Source: Moesziomyces globuligerus
Lineage: Eukaryota; Basidiomycota; Ustilaginomycetes; Ustilaginales; Ustilaginaceae
Assembly (NCBI GenBank): GCA_030849465.1
Contig: JARVLF010000022.1
Span: forward strand, 310,001-374,000
Reading direction: 5' to 3'
Length of the DNA stretch: 64,000 nt
Below the pieces are notes generated by a model. It was given only the letters and a program-made list of their open reading frames with translations. It ran no database searches and was not told the DNA's origin. Positions 9,583-19,400 of this stretch are shown here, piece after piece; position 1 is the stretch's first letter; each line of letters opens with the position of its first letter. Position numbers and translations under genes: made by a program.

Positions 9583-10269
9583 CTAGGACGATTCCTGGGT
9601 GTTGTTGTTGCCGTGGTATGGGTGGTCGACCAAGTTGAACCACGGAAGCGTACCTGATGACACGGCAAGCGTGCCTTGTCAGTCGAACTGATGCATACGA
9701 ACCAAGTGGGGGAGCTGGCAACTTACTGAATTTGAGTTGGGAGAAGGCCGAGTTGCGGTGAGCTACGCCCTGCATGTAGGGCGAGAGGTCGCTCTTGGAC
9801 GGGTCGGTGCCGGGGGGTTTGAGGCCCGCGTCGATGGCGGCCTGGTGAGCCTTCTGCTCCAGCTCGTTCTCCTTCCAGCCCCAGAAGCGGAACGACGAAC
9901 GCTGGTAGGCGAACAGGAAGCCGCCGCACAGACCGAGGAAGGTCGACAGACGAAGCGCACTCCCCAGCCCACGTCGCGCCCGTGTCGGATCAAACATCTC
10001 CATCGCGTAGATCGCCGAGGGGAACGCAGCTCCCGCGCCGGCCCAGGCGAGGTAGTCCGATCCTCGGAAGCTGCGCACCACGCGCGAAAAGTGCGGATCC
10101 GCATCGATCACCGGATACGGCGTCTCCAGCTGCTTGACAGCTACATCCCCCCAAGGTTGATCGTCGTCGAGAAAAATGCCGCAGCGTCAGTAACCGTAGG
10201 TGTCCCGCCGCCTCGCGAGAGGTGGTTGCGACGGCGGCAGCATGCGCCGAGTTGTCGCGACTTACGCAT
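9583..10269 (-). CDS. NUXM: Mitochondrial complex I 21 kDa accessory subunit (NUXM / nuo-20.9 type)
   Basis: Fungal accessory subunit of NADH:ubiquinone oxidoreductase in the inner mitochondrial membrane. Exons: 10269-10266 (only ATGC), 10140-9727 and 9653-9583; 162 residues. The joined N-terminus is MPVKQLETPYPVIDADPHFS, matching the family start. Then come VVRSFRGSDYLAWAGAGAAFP, a hydrophobic helix with LGSALRLSTFLGLCGGFLFAY, the signature QRSSFRFWGWKENELEQ, and SDLSPYMQGVAHRNSAFSQL. The third exon gives the conserved end STLPWFNLVDHPYHG followed by a short tail. Introns are 125 and 73 nt with GTAAG donors. An in-frame open stretch lies upstream of the ATGC exon, but it has no family-like sequence. 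The divergent neighbour is also mitochondrial. Confidence 0.88.
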
Positions 10270-10690
10270 GTTGACAGGGTCTGCTCTAGCAACGAGAGGT
10301 ATGCGGTTGAGAAGGTCAGGACAAGAGACAAGGTGTTGGTCGCCAGTTGCAACGACGACCAGAGTGCCGAGCGAGAGCGCCTCCAGCGCTGCTCGACTTC
10401 GTCGTCGGCGGAGCCCATCTGTCGCACGGCAAGCTTGACCCAGCTCTCGAATTCGCAGCATCCGCCATGAGTCATGCTGAGTCATCCCACCTCTTCTCCG
10501 GCGCGCCAAATTTCCACATTTCGTTCTCTCAGGAAGAAATGGCAGATTTCTCCACCTCTGCACAAAAAGTGGAGCAAGCCAACTGAGACTGGAAAAGCAA
10601 GCTTCTCAACGTTGGCCGAGACTTGGTCCTTCCACCACATCTTTGCATCCTCGAAAACTTCCCAGTGCCGACGACACGCTCTCCACCAGC
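10270..10690. promoter_or_regulatory. Divergent intergenic region NUXM / mitochondrial fusion gene
   Basis: 421 bp shared by two nuclear genes for mitochondrial proteins, so co-regulation is possible. A minus-strand frame from 10475 stays open through the leader of NUXM and overlaps its exon 1 in another frame; I treat it as leader sequence (see findings). Confidence 0.4.
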
Positions 10691-13600
10691 ATGCTGTCGC
10701 GGGCCTCAAAATGGTCTCGCCAAGCCGCAGCCGCGACCCGGTTCGCAGCTCCCGCTCCTGCACAGGTCGCCTCCACTTCGTACGCGATCGTCAGCGTCGA
10801 ACCCGCCTCGCGCAATCGCGGCCCGCTGGCGGCTAGCCGTCCGCTCTGCTCGACATCAGCTCGCACAATGCCCCGTCAACTGCCTCGACGAACGGTCCAG
10901 GAAGAGCGTCCCGACGAACGCACAGAGCCTGTGGCGGCACCGCCCTCCAACGTCGGCGACGAGCTGAGCGGCACCGACCCCGCCATCCCCTGGTTCCTCC
11001 AGACCGAGATCGTCGACGCACCCGCAGAGCCCCCGTCCGAACTCGAAGCTTCCGAGGCATCGGAAGCGCTGCAAGTCGACACGCCCACGAATACCTTCTC
11101 GTACATCCCGCTCGCGCCCAAGGTGACCGAGCCCGCGGCCATCGGTCGGCTCAAGGCGCACCTGGCCTCGGGCCCGTCGGCCAACCTCATCGCGCGGCCG
11201 AGCGACGAGGCGGACCAGCTGACGCCCGTCACGCTCATCCATCCGGCTTCGCTATCCAAGGACCCCAGCGCCGACGCGTACGGCGCCAACGACTGGATCG
11301 TCGTGGTGCAGGTCAAGAGCAGTGCCGCCGGCAGCGTCCGCCGCGTCGCGCTCGACATCGGCCGCTTGCTCAAGCATACGCGTCCGCCTGCGCTCGAATC
11401 CGAACTCGACCTCGACGACTTTCTCGGGCCCGACCGCGCGCCCGCACGCTACCGCCCTGCCTCCACCGCCGTCAAGGCCGATGCCAAGGCCGAGCCGACG
11501 ACGCCGCGACCCAAGGGCGTGTCGCGGATCGAGCACGAGCTCGGCAAGAAGCTGCCCGAGTGGGCGGTCCACCGCATCGCGCTCCAGCGCAAATTCCCCG
11601 AGGGCTGGCGACCGCCCAAGATCCTCTCGCGCGAAGCGCAGGAAGGCATCCGCCTGCTGCATGCGTCGGATCCCGAGCAGTTTGACGTCGTCGAGCTCAG
11701 CGCGCGCTTCCGCGTCTCGGTCGAGGGCATAAGGCGCATCCTCCGCGCGCGCTGGACCATCTCGGGCGAGGCGCGCAGCCGTCAGGACCGTCGCGCCGCC
11801 GAACGCGCCGCGGCGCGCGAGAGCACCGAGCTCGCCGAGATCCGTCGACTCGAGGCGGGCGAACTCGTGGAGGAGGGCGAATCGCCCGAGATCGAAGAAC
11901 CGCTCGAAGAGGAGATGGATGAGGACGAGGGGGAAGGATGGCAGACGGTGCGGTACGAGGGGTTGGTCATGTCGGCCGCCGATGCTGCGTCGTTGGGTGT
12001 GACGAACCGGCTCAAGGCGGGCGGCAAGAAGGGCGATGGCAACTGGTGCCTGGTGGATGCCGACTGGTGCATGGTGCACGTCATGACCGAGACCGCGCGC
12101 TTCAACTACGACATCGAGGGCATCTGGCGTGAGCTCGAGGCGGGCAAGCAATCCAAGCCCAAGCCGTGGGAGGAGCAGGCTGGACCCGGCGAGCCGGCGG
12201 TGCGCTCCCGACCGCGCACGCACCGTGATCTGTTTGGCGAACGGCTCAGCAAGAAGCGCGGCGGCAGCGCGCGCGAGACTACGGGCACGGCGAGGTTTGG
12301 CGATTCGAGGCGCTTCGGTACGACGGCATGGCGTGCGGCCGAGTCGGCGACGATGGCGACGCAGCTCGCGAGCGCGCACGAGGCGCTGGAGCGGGGCGAG
12401 GAGGCGGTGAGCGTCTGCGTGAGCGGCTGGCTCCGGTCGACGCGCAAGCAAAAGGCGATTACGTTTCTCGAGCTCTCGGACGGCTCGCTGCTTGGCTCGC
12501 GCACGCTGCAAGCCGTCGTGCGATCGTCCACGCACGCATCCGCGAGCGTCGATCGGCTTGCCGGCCTGACTGTCGGTACCGCCGTGCGGTTGCATGGCGA
12601 GCTGAGGCGCGGACGTGGCAGTAAGCCCGGGCAGCAAGTGGAGCTCGACGTCTCGTCGATCCAAGTGCTCTCGCCGTGCGATGCCGACTATCCGCTCGCT
12701 GCGGTGCAGCTTCAGCAGAACAGCGCGACGGTGGACGAGGGAGGATATTCTGCGAGTTTAGCGGAGCGGCGCAATGCGCATCTGCTTGGGCGGTTGGCGC
12801 GCTACGCAGCGGTGGCGCGCACGCGCGAACGGCTGGAGCGCGGCATCGCCACCTACCTCTCGGGCGCGAGCTTTGTCAAGATCGCGTGTCCCGTCTTGAC
12901 GAGTTCGGACTGCGAGGGTGCAGGCGAAGTGTTCGAGGTGCAGGCGGCTGCGGACGTGGAGCGGTCCAAGCCGGGCGACTTTTGGTCGGGCACACGTGCG
13001 TATCTGACCGTCTCGTCGCAGCTGCATCTGGAAGCTGCCGGACTGGGCCTCGGGCGGGTGTGGACGCTCAATCCGGCGTTCCGCGCCGAACGCAGCGCGA
13101 CCAACCGTCACCTCGCAGAGTTCTGGATGGTGGAGGTCGAGATGTACTTTGCGCAGCTCGCAGCCATCCTCGACACGGCCGAGCGCATGATCAAGTGCGC
13201 CATCGCAGCTGCGCTCGAGGGCGGGGAGGATATGGCTGTGCTTGCGGATGCGGCGCATCTCGCCGCGCTGCAAGCCGTGGCGGAAAACAGGTGGAGCCGC
13301 ATCACCTACCACGAGGCTCTGCAGCTGCTCAAGGCGGCACCACACGGTTGCTTCGAGGTGGAGCCGACAGAGGAGGGTGGACTGGCGAGCGAGCACGAAA
13401 AGTACCTCGCCAAGGACGGGCCTGTCTTTGTCACCCACTATCCGCTCCATCAGAAGGCGTTCTACATGAAGCGCTACGACGGCGAAGCGAGCCAAGCGCC
13501 ACGAACGGTGGGGACGGGGCAGGAGGGGGAAAAGGTGCTGGTCGAGTGCTTTGACCTTCTCATTCCCGGGCTGGGCGAGCTGGTGGGCGGCTCGGTGCGA

Positions 13601-13849
13601 GAGCATCGCACCGACGTCCTCCAGGACAACCTCGAGCGCCTCGGACGCGGCAACCGACAAGGCGGAGAGGGTGGAGAGGGTGGAGAGGGGTTGGGCTGGT
13701 ATACCTCGGATCTGCGACGGTTCGGAGGCGCGGTGCCTCACGCCGGCTTCGGCTTGGGCCTCGAACGCCTGCTCGCGTGGATCTCGCATACGGCGAGCGT
13801 CAAGGACGTCGTCCCCTTCCCGCGCGTCAAAGGGCCCATCCGCTTCTAA
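10691..13849 (+). CDS. Mitochondrial fusion: RsfS-like halves + Rrg9/neugrin domain + asparaginyl-tRNA synthetase
   Basis: One uninterrupted 1052-codon frame with three recognisable modules. Residues 1-60 (MLSRASKWSRQAAAATRF, ending near RPLCSTSARTM) look like a mitochondrial presequence. Residues about 199-230 (NDWIVVVQVKSSAAGSVRRV) and 450-480 (GNWCLVDADWCMVHVMTETA, then YDIEGIW) resemble the two halves of a RsfS/MALSU1 ribosome-silencing domain. Between them, about 287-357, is an Rrg9/neugrin domain (LPEWAVHRIALQRKFPEGW; LSREAQEGIRLLH; FRVSVEGIRRILRARW). From about 555 a mitochondrial AsnRS follows: OB-fold (VCVSGWLRSTRKQKAITFLE), class II motif 2 (LNPAFRAERSATNRHLAEFW) and motif 3 (HAGFGLGLERLLAWISHT) at the C-terminus. 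No stop or convincing intron separates the modules. An internal ATG at 12353 could start a stand-alone AsnRS. The AsnRS and neugrin assignments are strong; the RsfS halves are less so. Confidence 0.82.
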   Translation: MLSRASKWSRQAAAATRFAAPAPAQVASTSYAIVSVEPASRNRGPLAASRPLCSTSARTMPRQLPRRTVQEERPDERTEPVAAPPSNVGDELSGTDPAIPWFLQTEIVDAPAEPPSELEASEASEALQVDTPTNTFSYIPLAPKVTEPAAIGRLKAHLASGPSANLIARPSDEADQLTPVTLIHPASLSKDPSADAYGANDWIVVVQVKSSAAGSVRRVALDIGRLLKHTRPPALESELDLDDFLGPDRAPARYRPASTAVKADAKAEPTTPRPKGVSRIEHELGKKLPEWAVHRIALQRKFPEGWRPPKILSREAQEGIRLLHASDPEQFDVVELSARFRVSVEGIRRILRARWTISGEARSRQDRRAAERAAARESTELAEIRRLEAGELVEEGESPEIEEPLEEEMDEDEGEGWQTVRYEGLVMSAADAASLGVTNRLKAGGKKGDGNWCLVDADWCMVHVMTETARFNYDIEGIWRELEAGKQSKPKPWEEQAGPGEPAVRSRPRTHRDLFGERLSKKRGGSARETTGTARFGDSRRFGTTAWRAAESATMATQLASAHEALERGEEAVSVCVSGWLRSTRKQKAITFLELSDGSLLGSRTLQAVVRSSTHASASVDRLAGLTVGTAVRLHGELRRGRGSKPGQQVELDVSSIQVLSPCDADYPLAAVQLQQNSATVDEGGYSASLAERRNAHLLGRLARYAAVARTRERLERGIATYLSGASFVKIACPVLTSSDCEGAGEVFEVQAAADVERSKPGDFWSGTRAYLTVSSQLHLEAAGLGLGRVWTLNPAFRAERSATNRHLAEFWMVEVEMYFAQLAAILDTAERMIKCAIAAALEGGEDMAVLADAAHLAALQAVAENRWSRITYHEALQLLKAAPHGCFEVEPTEEGGLASEHEKYLAKDGPVFVTHYPLHQKAFYMKRYDGEASQAPRTVGTGQEGEKVLVECFDLLIPGLGELVGGSVREHRTDVLQDNLERLGRGNRQGGEGGEGGEGLGWYTSDLRRFGGAVPHAGFGLGLERLLAWISHTASVKDVVPFPRVKGPIRF

Positions 13850-14072
13850 ACCGCCACCACTCACTCACAGTCTCGAGACATTCCAAAGCCTACCCTGCTC
13901 GACTAGAGACTTTTGCACCACTTGCTCACACCACCTGCTCAACTCTGCACTCGCATTGACACTTTGACGGCGATCTTGCTGCCGACCAACGGCAGTCTTG
14001 GTGCGAAGCTGGGTGGAATGTGTGTGCTTGTTTTGTTCATGCTGGGGATGAGGAGGGAATGCGCGTTGGGGA

Positions 14073-16202
14073 CTAGTCTTTGTCGGTGGCGAGTTTGCGT
14101 TGCGCGCGACGGAGGCCGGTGGTTTGAGCCCAGCGCTGGTTCTTGATCTCGTACGCTTCCTCCCTCGGTCTCAACTTGAGGGGCAGATAGTTGGCCGCGC
14201 CTCTGCCCGTGCCGTTGCCGAGTGGGATCACTCCCGCCCTCCACTCTACCTCCTCTGCCTCCTCTGCCTCCTCTGCCTCCTCTGCCTGTTTCGGCTTGGT
14301 CGGATCGAAAGGGTTGGTGGGGTTGGGGAGGTGGGGAAAGGCGGCGTGGAGGAAGGGGGTACGGCTGGGCAACGAGCCTGTGGCAGGGGAGGCCGAGGCG
14401 AGGACAAAGTGGCGCGCGAGCTCACACGAGATGGCGCGCTGCGTCCAGGTCTTGTGCGTGCGCAGCAGCGCCGCACTCGCCGCCCTCGCATTCGCCTCCC
14501 GCTCCTCCACCGACATGCTGTCCAGACGGCCGTCGTAGCAGCCAACTCGCCACTCGACGTCCGAGGCAAGAAATCCACATTCCCACAACACCAACGGTCG
14601 ATCCGCCGCCATCTCGTAGTTGGGCTTGGTCGCATACACTTCCAACCCATCCTCCCCCACATCCTCTCCACTCGACTGCGAGGTGGGGAGGTGCATCCAC
14701 ATGGGTCGGTCGAGCGGCGAGGCGTCTGTAGCGGTGGCTGTGGCGTTGACGGGCAACCACCATTTGGAAGCTGGCTCGTCGGCGGCTTGGGCGGCAAGAC
14801 GCATCTGGATGCGATCCGCAGCCACGGCACCCGTCGAGGTGTTGATCAGCTCCTCGATCACCCCGGGCTCTTCGAGGCGCGCGCCGACGAGGAAGAGGAT
14901 GGCCATGATGTTGCGCACCTGGTGGTACAGGAACGCCGTCCCGCGCAGGTTGAGCACGTACATCGCCTCCTCCCCCTCCTCCCCCTCGTGCTCGGCTTGG
15001 AGCACGGGGTGAGGGTGGGTGGGCCAATGCGAAGCGACGCGGTCGATGGTGACGCCGTCGATCCGGCGTCGGTAGTTGGTGATCTGCTTGGACGCGTCGA
15101 TCTTGCAGAGGTTACGGAAGTCGTGCTCACCGAGCAGCCGCGTCGCCGCATCGCGCATGCGGGCCACATCGAGCCGAGTCGACGCGGCATCTGCGCCCGT
15201 GACCGCGGCGGACGAGTGTCGGGGCGGCGAGAGGCTGGAGGGTGGACCGGCGGGGAAGAAGTACTTGTAGTGGCGGTAGGTGCAGTCGAAGCGCGCGGAA
15301 AAGTCGGCGCGCACGGGCGACCAGGCATGCACGCGGATCGTCGCCGGCAGGATCCGGTTCAGCATCGCCACGTACGGCACCTCGTCCGCCTCCAACCTCG
15401 CCATCCGGCCCCGTTCCACCTCGTCGTCCTCCGCGCGCTCCTCGGCAGACATCGACGGTGGAGGTTGCGCGGAGAACTTGGCTTGGTGCGCAAGTCGTTC
15501 TGGCCATTGATTCACCTTCTTGCTGCGGACCCAGAGCGCGACTACCTGACCGGCAGCTGAGACGCCTCGGTCCGTACGCCCGCAGCGACTGAAGCCGGCA
15601 CCGTCCATGCCGAGAGCGGGGTCGACGAGACGCGCGGTGCAAAGCGCATCCCACAGAACCGCCTCGACCGTGGGCAGCGACGAGCCCGAGCCGGGCACAC
15701 TCGTGTTCTGAGCCGCCAACCCCGAGTAGCCAGCCCCGTCGTACGAGAAGCGCAGCGCGATCTTGCGACACGCCGCAGCAGCAAAGTCAAACTCCTTGAC
15801 CGCCTTCTCCTTCCTCCCCTTGCCCTTGCCCTTGCTCCTGCCACTCGGCTTCGCGTTGCCCTCCTCCGCATCGTTCGTCAGTGCAGACGTGGCATCCTGT
15901 TGGTTGCTCGCCGTCGTCGAGGTCGGGTGGAGGGAGGCGACGTGTTTGTCGGTGTCGCTGCGGGCGTTGGAGGCGCGGAGGGCGGTCGACTGTTGTTCGA
16001 GCTCGGCGATGCGCGCGAGCAGAGCCGGGCGCGTCCAGTCGGCGTACCGCTCGTGTGCGGCCATCTTGCGTCGCCAGATGGTCTGCGCCGTATCGGCGCG
16101 TGCGCGCGAGCAGGTCGTGGAGAGCGGCCGGACCAGACGCAGCCAGCCAGCACCAGGTGGTGGTCGTAGTGCGCTGCAGAGCGGAATGGCGAGGCGGCCC
16201 AT
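14073..16202 (-). CDS. PUS3: tRNA pseudouridine38/39 synthase Pus3 (Deg1)
   Basis: TruA-family enzyme that makes pseudouridine at positions 38/39 of tRNAs. 709 residues from the ATG at 16202. A coiled-coil-like lead (RPALLARIAELEQQ) precedes the catalytic core: KIALRFSYDGAGYSGLAAQN, then FSRCGRTDRGVSAAGQVVAL with the catalytic Asp in GRTDRGVSA (about residue 208), VPYVAMLNRILPATIRVHAW, FSARFDCTYRHYKYFF, GEHDFRNLCKIDASKQITNY and LRGTAFLYHQVRNIMAILFL. The C-terminus has an EEA repeat encoded by a cctctg tandem at 14245-14290. The first 46 residues are Arg-rich without acids (MGRLAIPLCSALRPPPG) and end before a second Met (KMAAHERYADW), which suggests mitochondrial and cytosolic/nuclear forms from two starts. 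Larger than yeast Deg1 because of low-complexity inserts. Single exon. Confidence 0.9.
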   Translation of the reverse strand: MGRLAIPLCSALRPPPGAGWLRLVRPLSTTCSRARADTAQTIWRRKMAAHERYADWTRPALLARIAELEQQSTALRASNARSDTDKHVASLHPTSTTASNQQDATSALTNDAEEGNAKPSGRSKGKGKGRKEKAVKEFDFAAAACRKIALRFSYDGAGYSGLAAQNTSVPGSGSSLPTVEAVLWDALCTARLVDPALGMDGAGFSRCGRTDRGVSAAGQVVALWVRSKKVNQWPERLAHQAKFSAQPPPSMSAEERAEDDEVERGRMARLEADEVPYVAMLNRILPATIRVHAWSPVRADFSARFDCTYRHYKYFFPAGPPSSLSPPRHSSAAVTGADAASTRLDVARMRDAATRLLGEHDFRNLCKIDASKQITNYRRRIDGVTIDRVASHWPTHPHPVLQAEHEGEEGEEAMYVLNLRGTAFLYHQVRNIMAILFLVGARLEEPGVIEELINTSTGAVAADRIQMRLAAQAADEPASKWWLPVNATATATDASPLDRPMWMHLPTSQSSGEDVGEDGLEVYATKPNYEMAADRPLVLWECGFLASDVEWRVGCYDGRLDSMSVEEREANARAASAALLRTHKTWTQRAISCELARHFVLASASPATGSLPSRTPFLHAAFPHLPNPTNPFDPTKPKQAEEAEEAEEAEEVEWRAGVIPLGNGTGRGAANYLPLKLRPREEAYEIKNQRWAQTTGLRRAQRKLATDKD

Positions 16203-16496
16203 GCAGCCCGCAAGGATGGAATCCGTGATGGTCGCAAGTCAGCATCCCTCCGACCTTGGCGAAGGACAAAATCCGAGAGAAAAAAAGGGTGGAGGCGGGC
16301 AAGAAAAAAGAAGCACAGAATCTCACAATAAATCCCAAAAAAAAGCGGTCTGGAAAGAGATACGATATCATACTGTATCAGATCCTCACAAGTACGGAGG
16401 TGGCGGCTCTCACTTTGCCGCCAGCTGCTCGCAATCGGCGCCATGCAAGTGTACAAGAGATTGTGGTTTCAGATTGTCCTTTGCATTTCGGCGGGG

Positions 16497-19400
16497 TCAA
16501 GAGTGGCTGAGCGGGTCTACGACGAGGATGCCGTCGCTCTCGGCGAAGGGATACGAGTAGCTGCTGAGAAACTGCTTGACGAATCCGGCGAGCTTGACGC
16601 GGCGTTTGTCCGACTCCTTGCTGCTGTGCTTTGCAGAGCCGATGGCGAGGTAGGCGAGACCCTGGATGCGCTCTGCCTCGAGACCGAGCAGGAACTCTTC
16701 GGTGAGCTCGACCGCCTCCTTGGCATGCAATCCGTGCAGATCCAAGAGACATTCGGTGCGCTCGTCGATCGACGTCGCATGGCCACCCACCGCAGTAGGC
16801 CGAACCACACCTAGACACAAGCCTAGCCCGCTGCCTACGATCTTGCCGCGCATCGCCCGCGCGCCAGCCTCGGTACTCTGCGCACCCGCATTCGAGCCCG
16901 AACCGTCCGAGACCAGACGCGCACGCAGCTCGCTCAGCCGCTCCTTGACGATCGCATGCGCGGCGGTGCGCGACTCGTCCTCGTACTGGTGGTTGAGCAT
17001 CGACGCTTCCCGGCTGTACTTTTTGGCCGACGCCACGTCTCCCTTGCGATACGCCTCGGACGCGCGCGCAAGCAGCTTGTTGCGCTGCTCGGCAAGCGTC
17101 AGCACATCCCCGCGATGCGCGTGGTACGTCTCGGACGCACTGCTCCCCGTCAACAACGTCGGCAGCAGCGCGGACGGTCGCAGCGGAATCCGTGCCGAGC
17201 TTCGCGCCGCTGCAGACGTCGACGTCCTCCCCGTCGGCTTGTCAGCTGCACGCCCCGCAGCCGCCGGTTGCGATCGGACAGGACCTGCCTTGGCATGGAT
17301 GCTGATCACGCCCTGTGCATCCTCCTGCGCGCGCGTCGCCGCATCAGCCGGCGCCTTCCTCTGCACGGTTGCCGCCCATCGATTCCTCGAGGCGTCCGCT
17401 CCTCCGCCCAGCGTCGCCGCATACGAGCTTTTGGATCCCGACTCCTTGCTCCCGCCGCCGAGCTCGGGGAAATCCTCCTTTGAGTCGCTGCCGCTGCCCA
17501 GGCTCGCGAACGGGTCGGCCGCATCCGACGTCGGTGTCGCGCGTTGCAGGCTGCCGTCGCCGACGTTGAGACCAGAGACGATGCCGGCGGCGAGCTGGTT
17601 GAGCGCGTCGTAGTCGTGCAGAAAGTTGCACGGATTGTGCGCGCAGTGGCCCTTGAGCCAGTAGCGGCAGACGGCGCGGTTGTCGAGGTCGTGCGAGAAG
17701 CGGCAGTCGCTCCGTCGACACTCTCCCGCCAGGTAGTAGCGGCAGACTCGGTTGGTGCCCGCTCCACTTGCACCCGGAGCGGCCTCATACCGCTGCGAGA
17801 ACTGGGACGAGCCGGACCGGGACAGGGCCGGGCGCTGGCCGCGCGTGCCAGCCAAGCCGAGCGCCTCTCTGGACATGACGTTGACGCCCGCCTTGACGCC
17901 CGCGGTGGCTGGCAGCTGCGCCGAGAACATGCGCGGCGAGTCGGTGGTTGCCGGCACTGCAGGCGCCCGCGGCGCCGAAGGCCCACCGGAGAGAAGCGAG
18001 TGCGAGCCATCGCCGAGCGGCTTGCCGTCGTTCTCCCAGATCGCATTGAGCGTCTTCTCGACGTCGTAGTTGTGCATGACGAGCGCCTCGTCCACCTGCT
18101 CGGGACTCCATTCCGACGATCCCGCCTTGGTGCCCGTGACGAGGATCGAGTAGAGCATGTCGAACGGAGTCAGAGGCGCACTCGTATCGGGCCGAGCCTC
18201 GCTGGACTCGGAGACGGGGAATGCGCCGGTGGCCTCGGAGGAGGGCCAGTTCTGAGCATAGCTGTCCGGGGCGGCATGCGGGGCCGAGGTCCAGCCTGCG
18301 TTGGGATCGTATGCGGTGAAGCCGGCGAAGCTGATGGGCTGCTGCTGGACGGGCTTGACCGAGCCGAAGGGCGAGAACTCGTCGTCGTCGTCGTCGCCCG
18401 CACCGGCATGGCTCTTGTTGGCGAGGGCGAGGTTGGTGCTGCTCGAGTTGGAGCTGGGACGGCGGATGAGATGCGGATCGGGCCGGGTGGGCGTGAGCGC
18501 TGCCGAAGGGGCAGCCGCGCTTGCGATCGGAGTGGCCGTACGCGGCTTGAACTCGATGGCAGCGATGTTGAGCTTAGGTGAGCCAAAGGGGGAAGGGGAT
18601 GCTGGGCGGCTGCTGGCGCCGCCGATGACGCCGAGCGGGAGCGACGACATGGGCGAGGCGGCGGTGTTGGTGAGGTTGCCGTTGGAGGAGGCGAGGCTTG
18701 TGGACGAGAGGTTGGAGAGGGTTCGGTTCCATGGGCGCGGAGATGCACGCGGGGAGCCGGAGCCGATGACGCCTGGGTGGGGTCGTGGACTGGCTGCGGT
18801 GGGAGGAGCGGGCGTGGAAGGCCAAGCGCTGGTGGTTGGGGATGCGAGGGAGGCGAGCGCGCTGGAGCCCAGATGAGGCGAGGTGGAGCGTTGTGGTGCG
18901 AGGGAGAGGGTGGCGGGGATCTCTGTGGGCGTGCCAAAGGAGGAGGCGGGCGAGAACGAGGGGCGGGAGGGGGTCCAGGGGCGCGAGGTGGAGAAGGTGC
19001 GGATGGAAGCGGGGCGTCGTACGGGGGACTGGGTGGGATTGGCGGGGAAGAGCGAGCCTGTGGGGTGGAGGTCTTCGCGATGACGATGCATGAGGTCGAG
19101 GACGAGGATGTCGATGCGTGCGCTGGGCGAGGGGAGGCCTTCGATGGCGTGGAGGGCGTTTGCGAGGGTGGCTCTGACCTTGTCGATGCGCTCCTCCTCG
19201 TCGAGGTGGTGGTCGTTGAGGATGGCGAGGATGTCTGCGGTGTAGTCGATGGTGGGAGCGGAGGTGGAAGTGCGCCTGCTGCTGGAGGGGGAGAAGGTGC
19301 GATGGTGGGAGAGGGCCTGGATGGAGAGCTGGTGCGCCTTGAAGGAGGAGGAGAGAGGCGGCGAGGTGGCTACGGAGGAGGCGTCATCTTCGTCGAGGTC

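Noticed and set aside
14100..15560. 486-codon open frame on the + strand opposite PUS3
   Set aside because: Antisense shadow with Arg/His/Val repeats; PUS3 motifs on the other strand are decisive.
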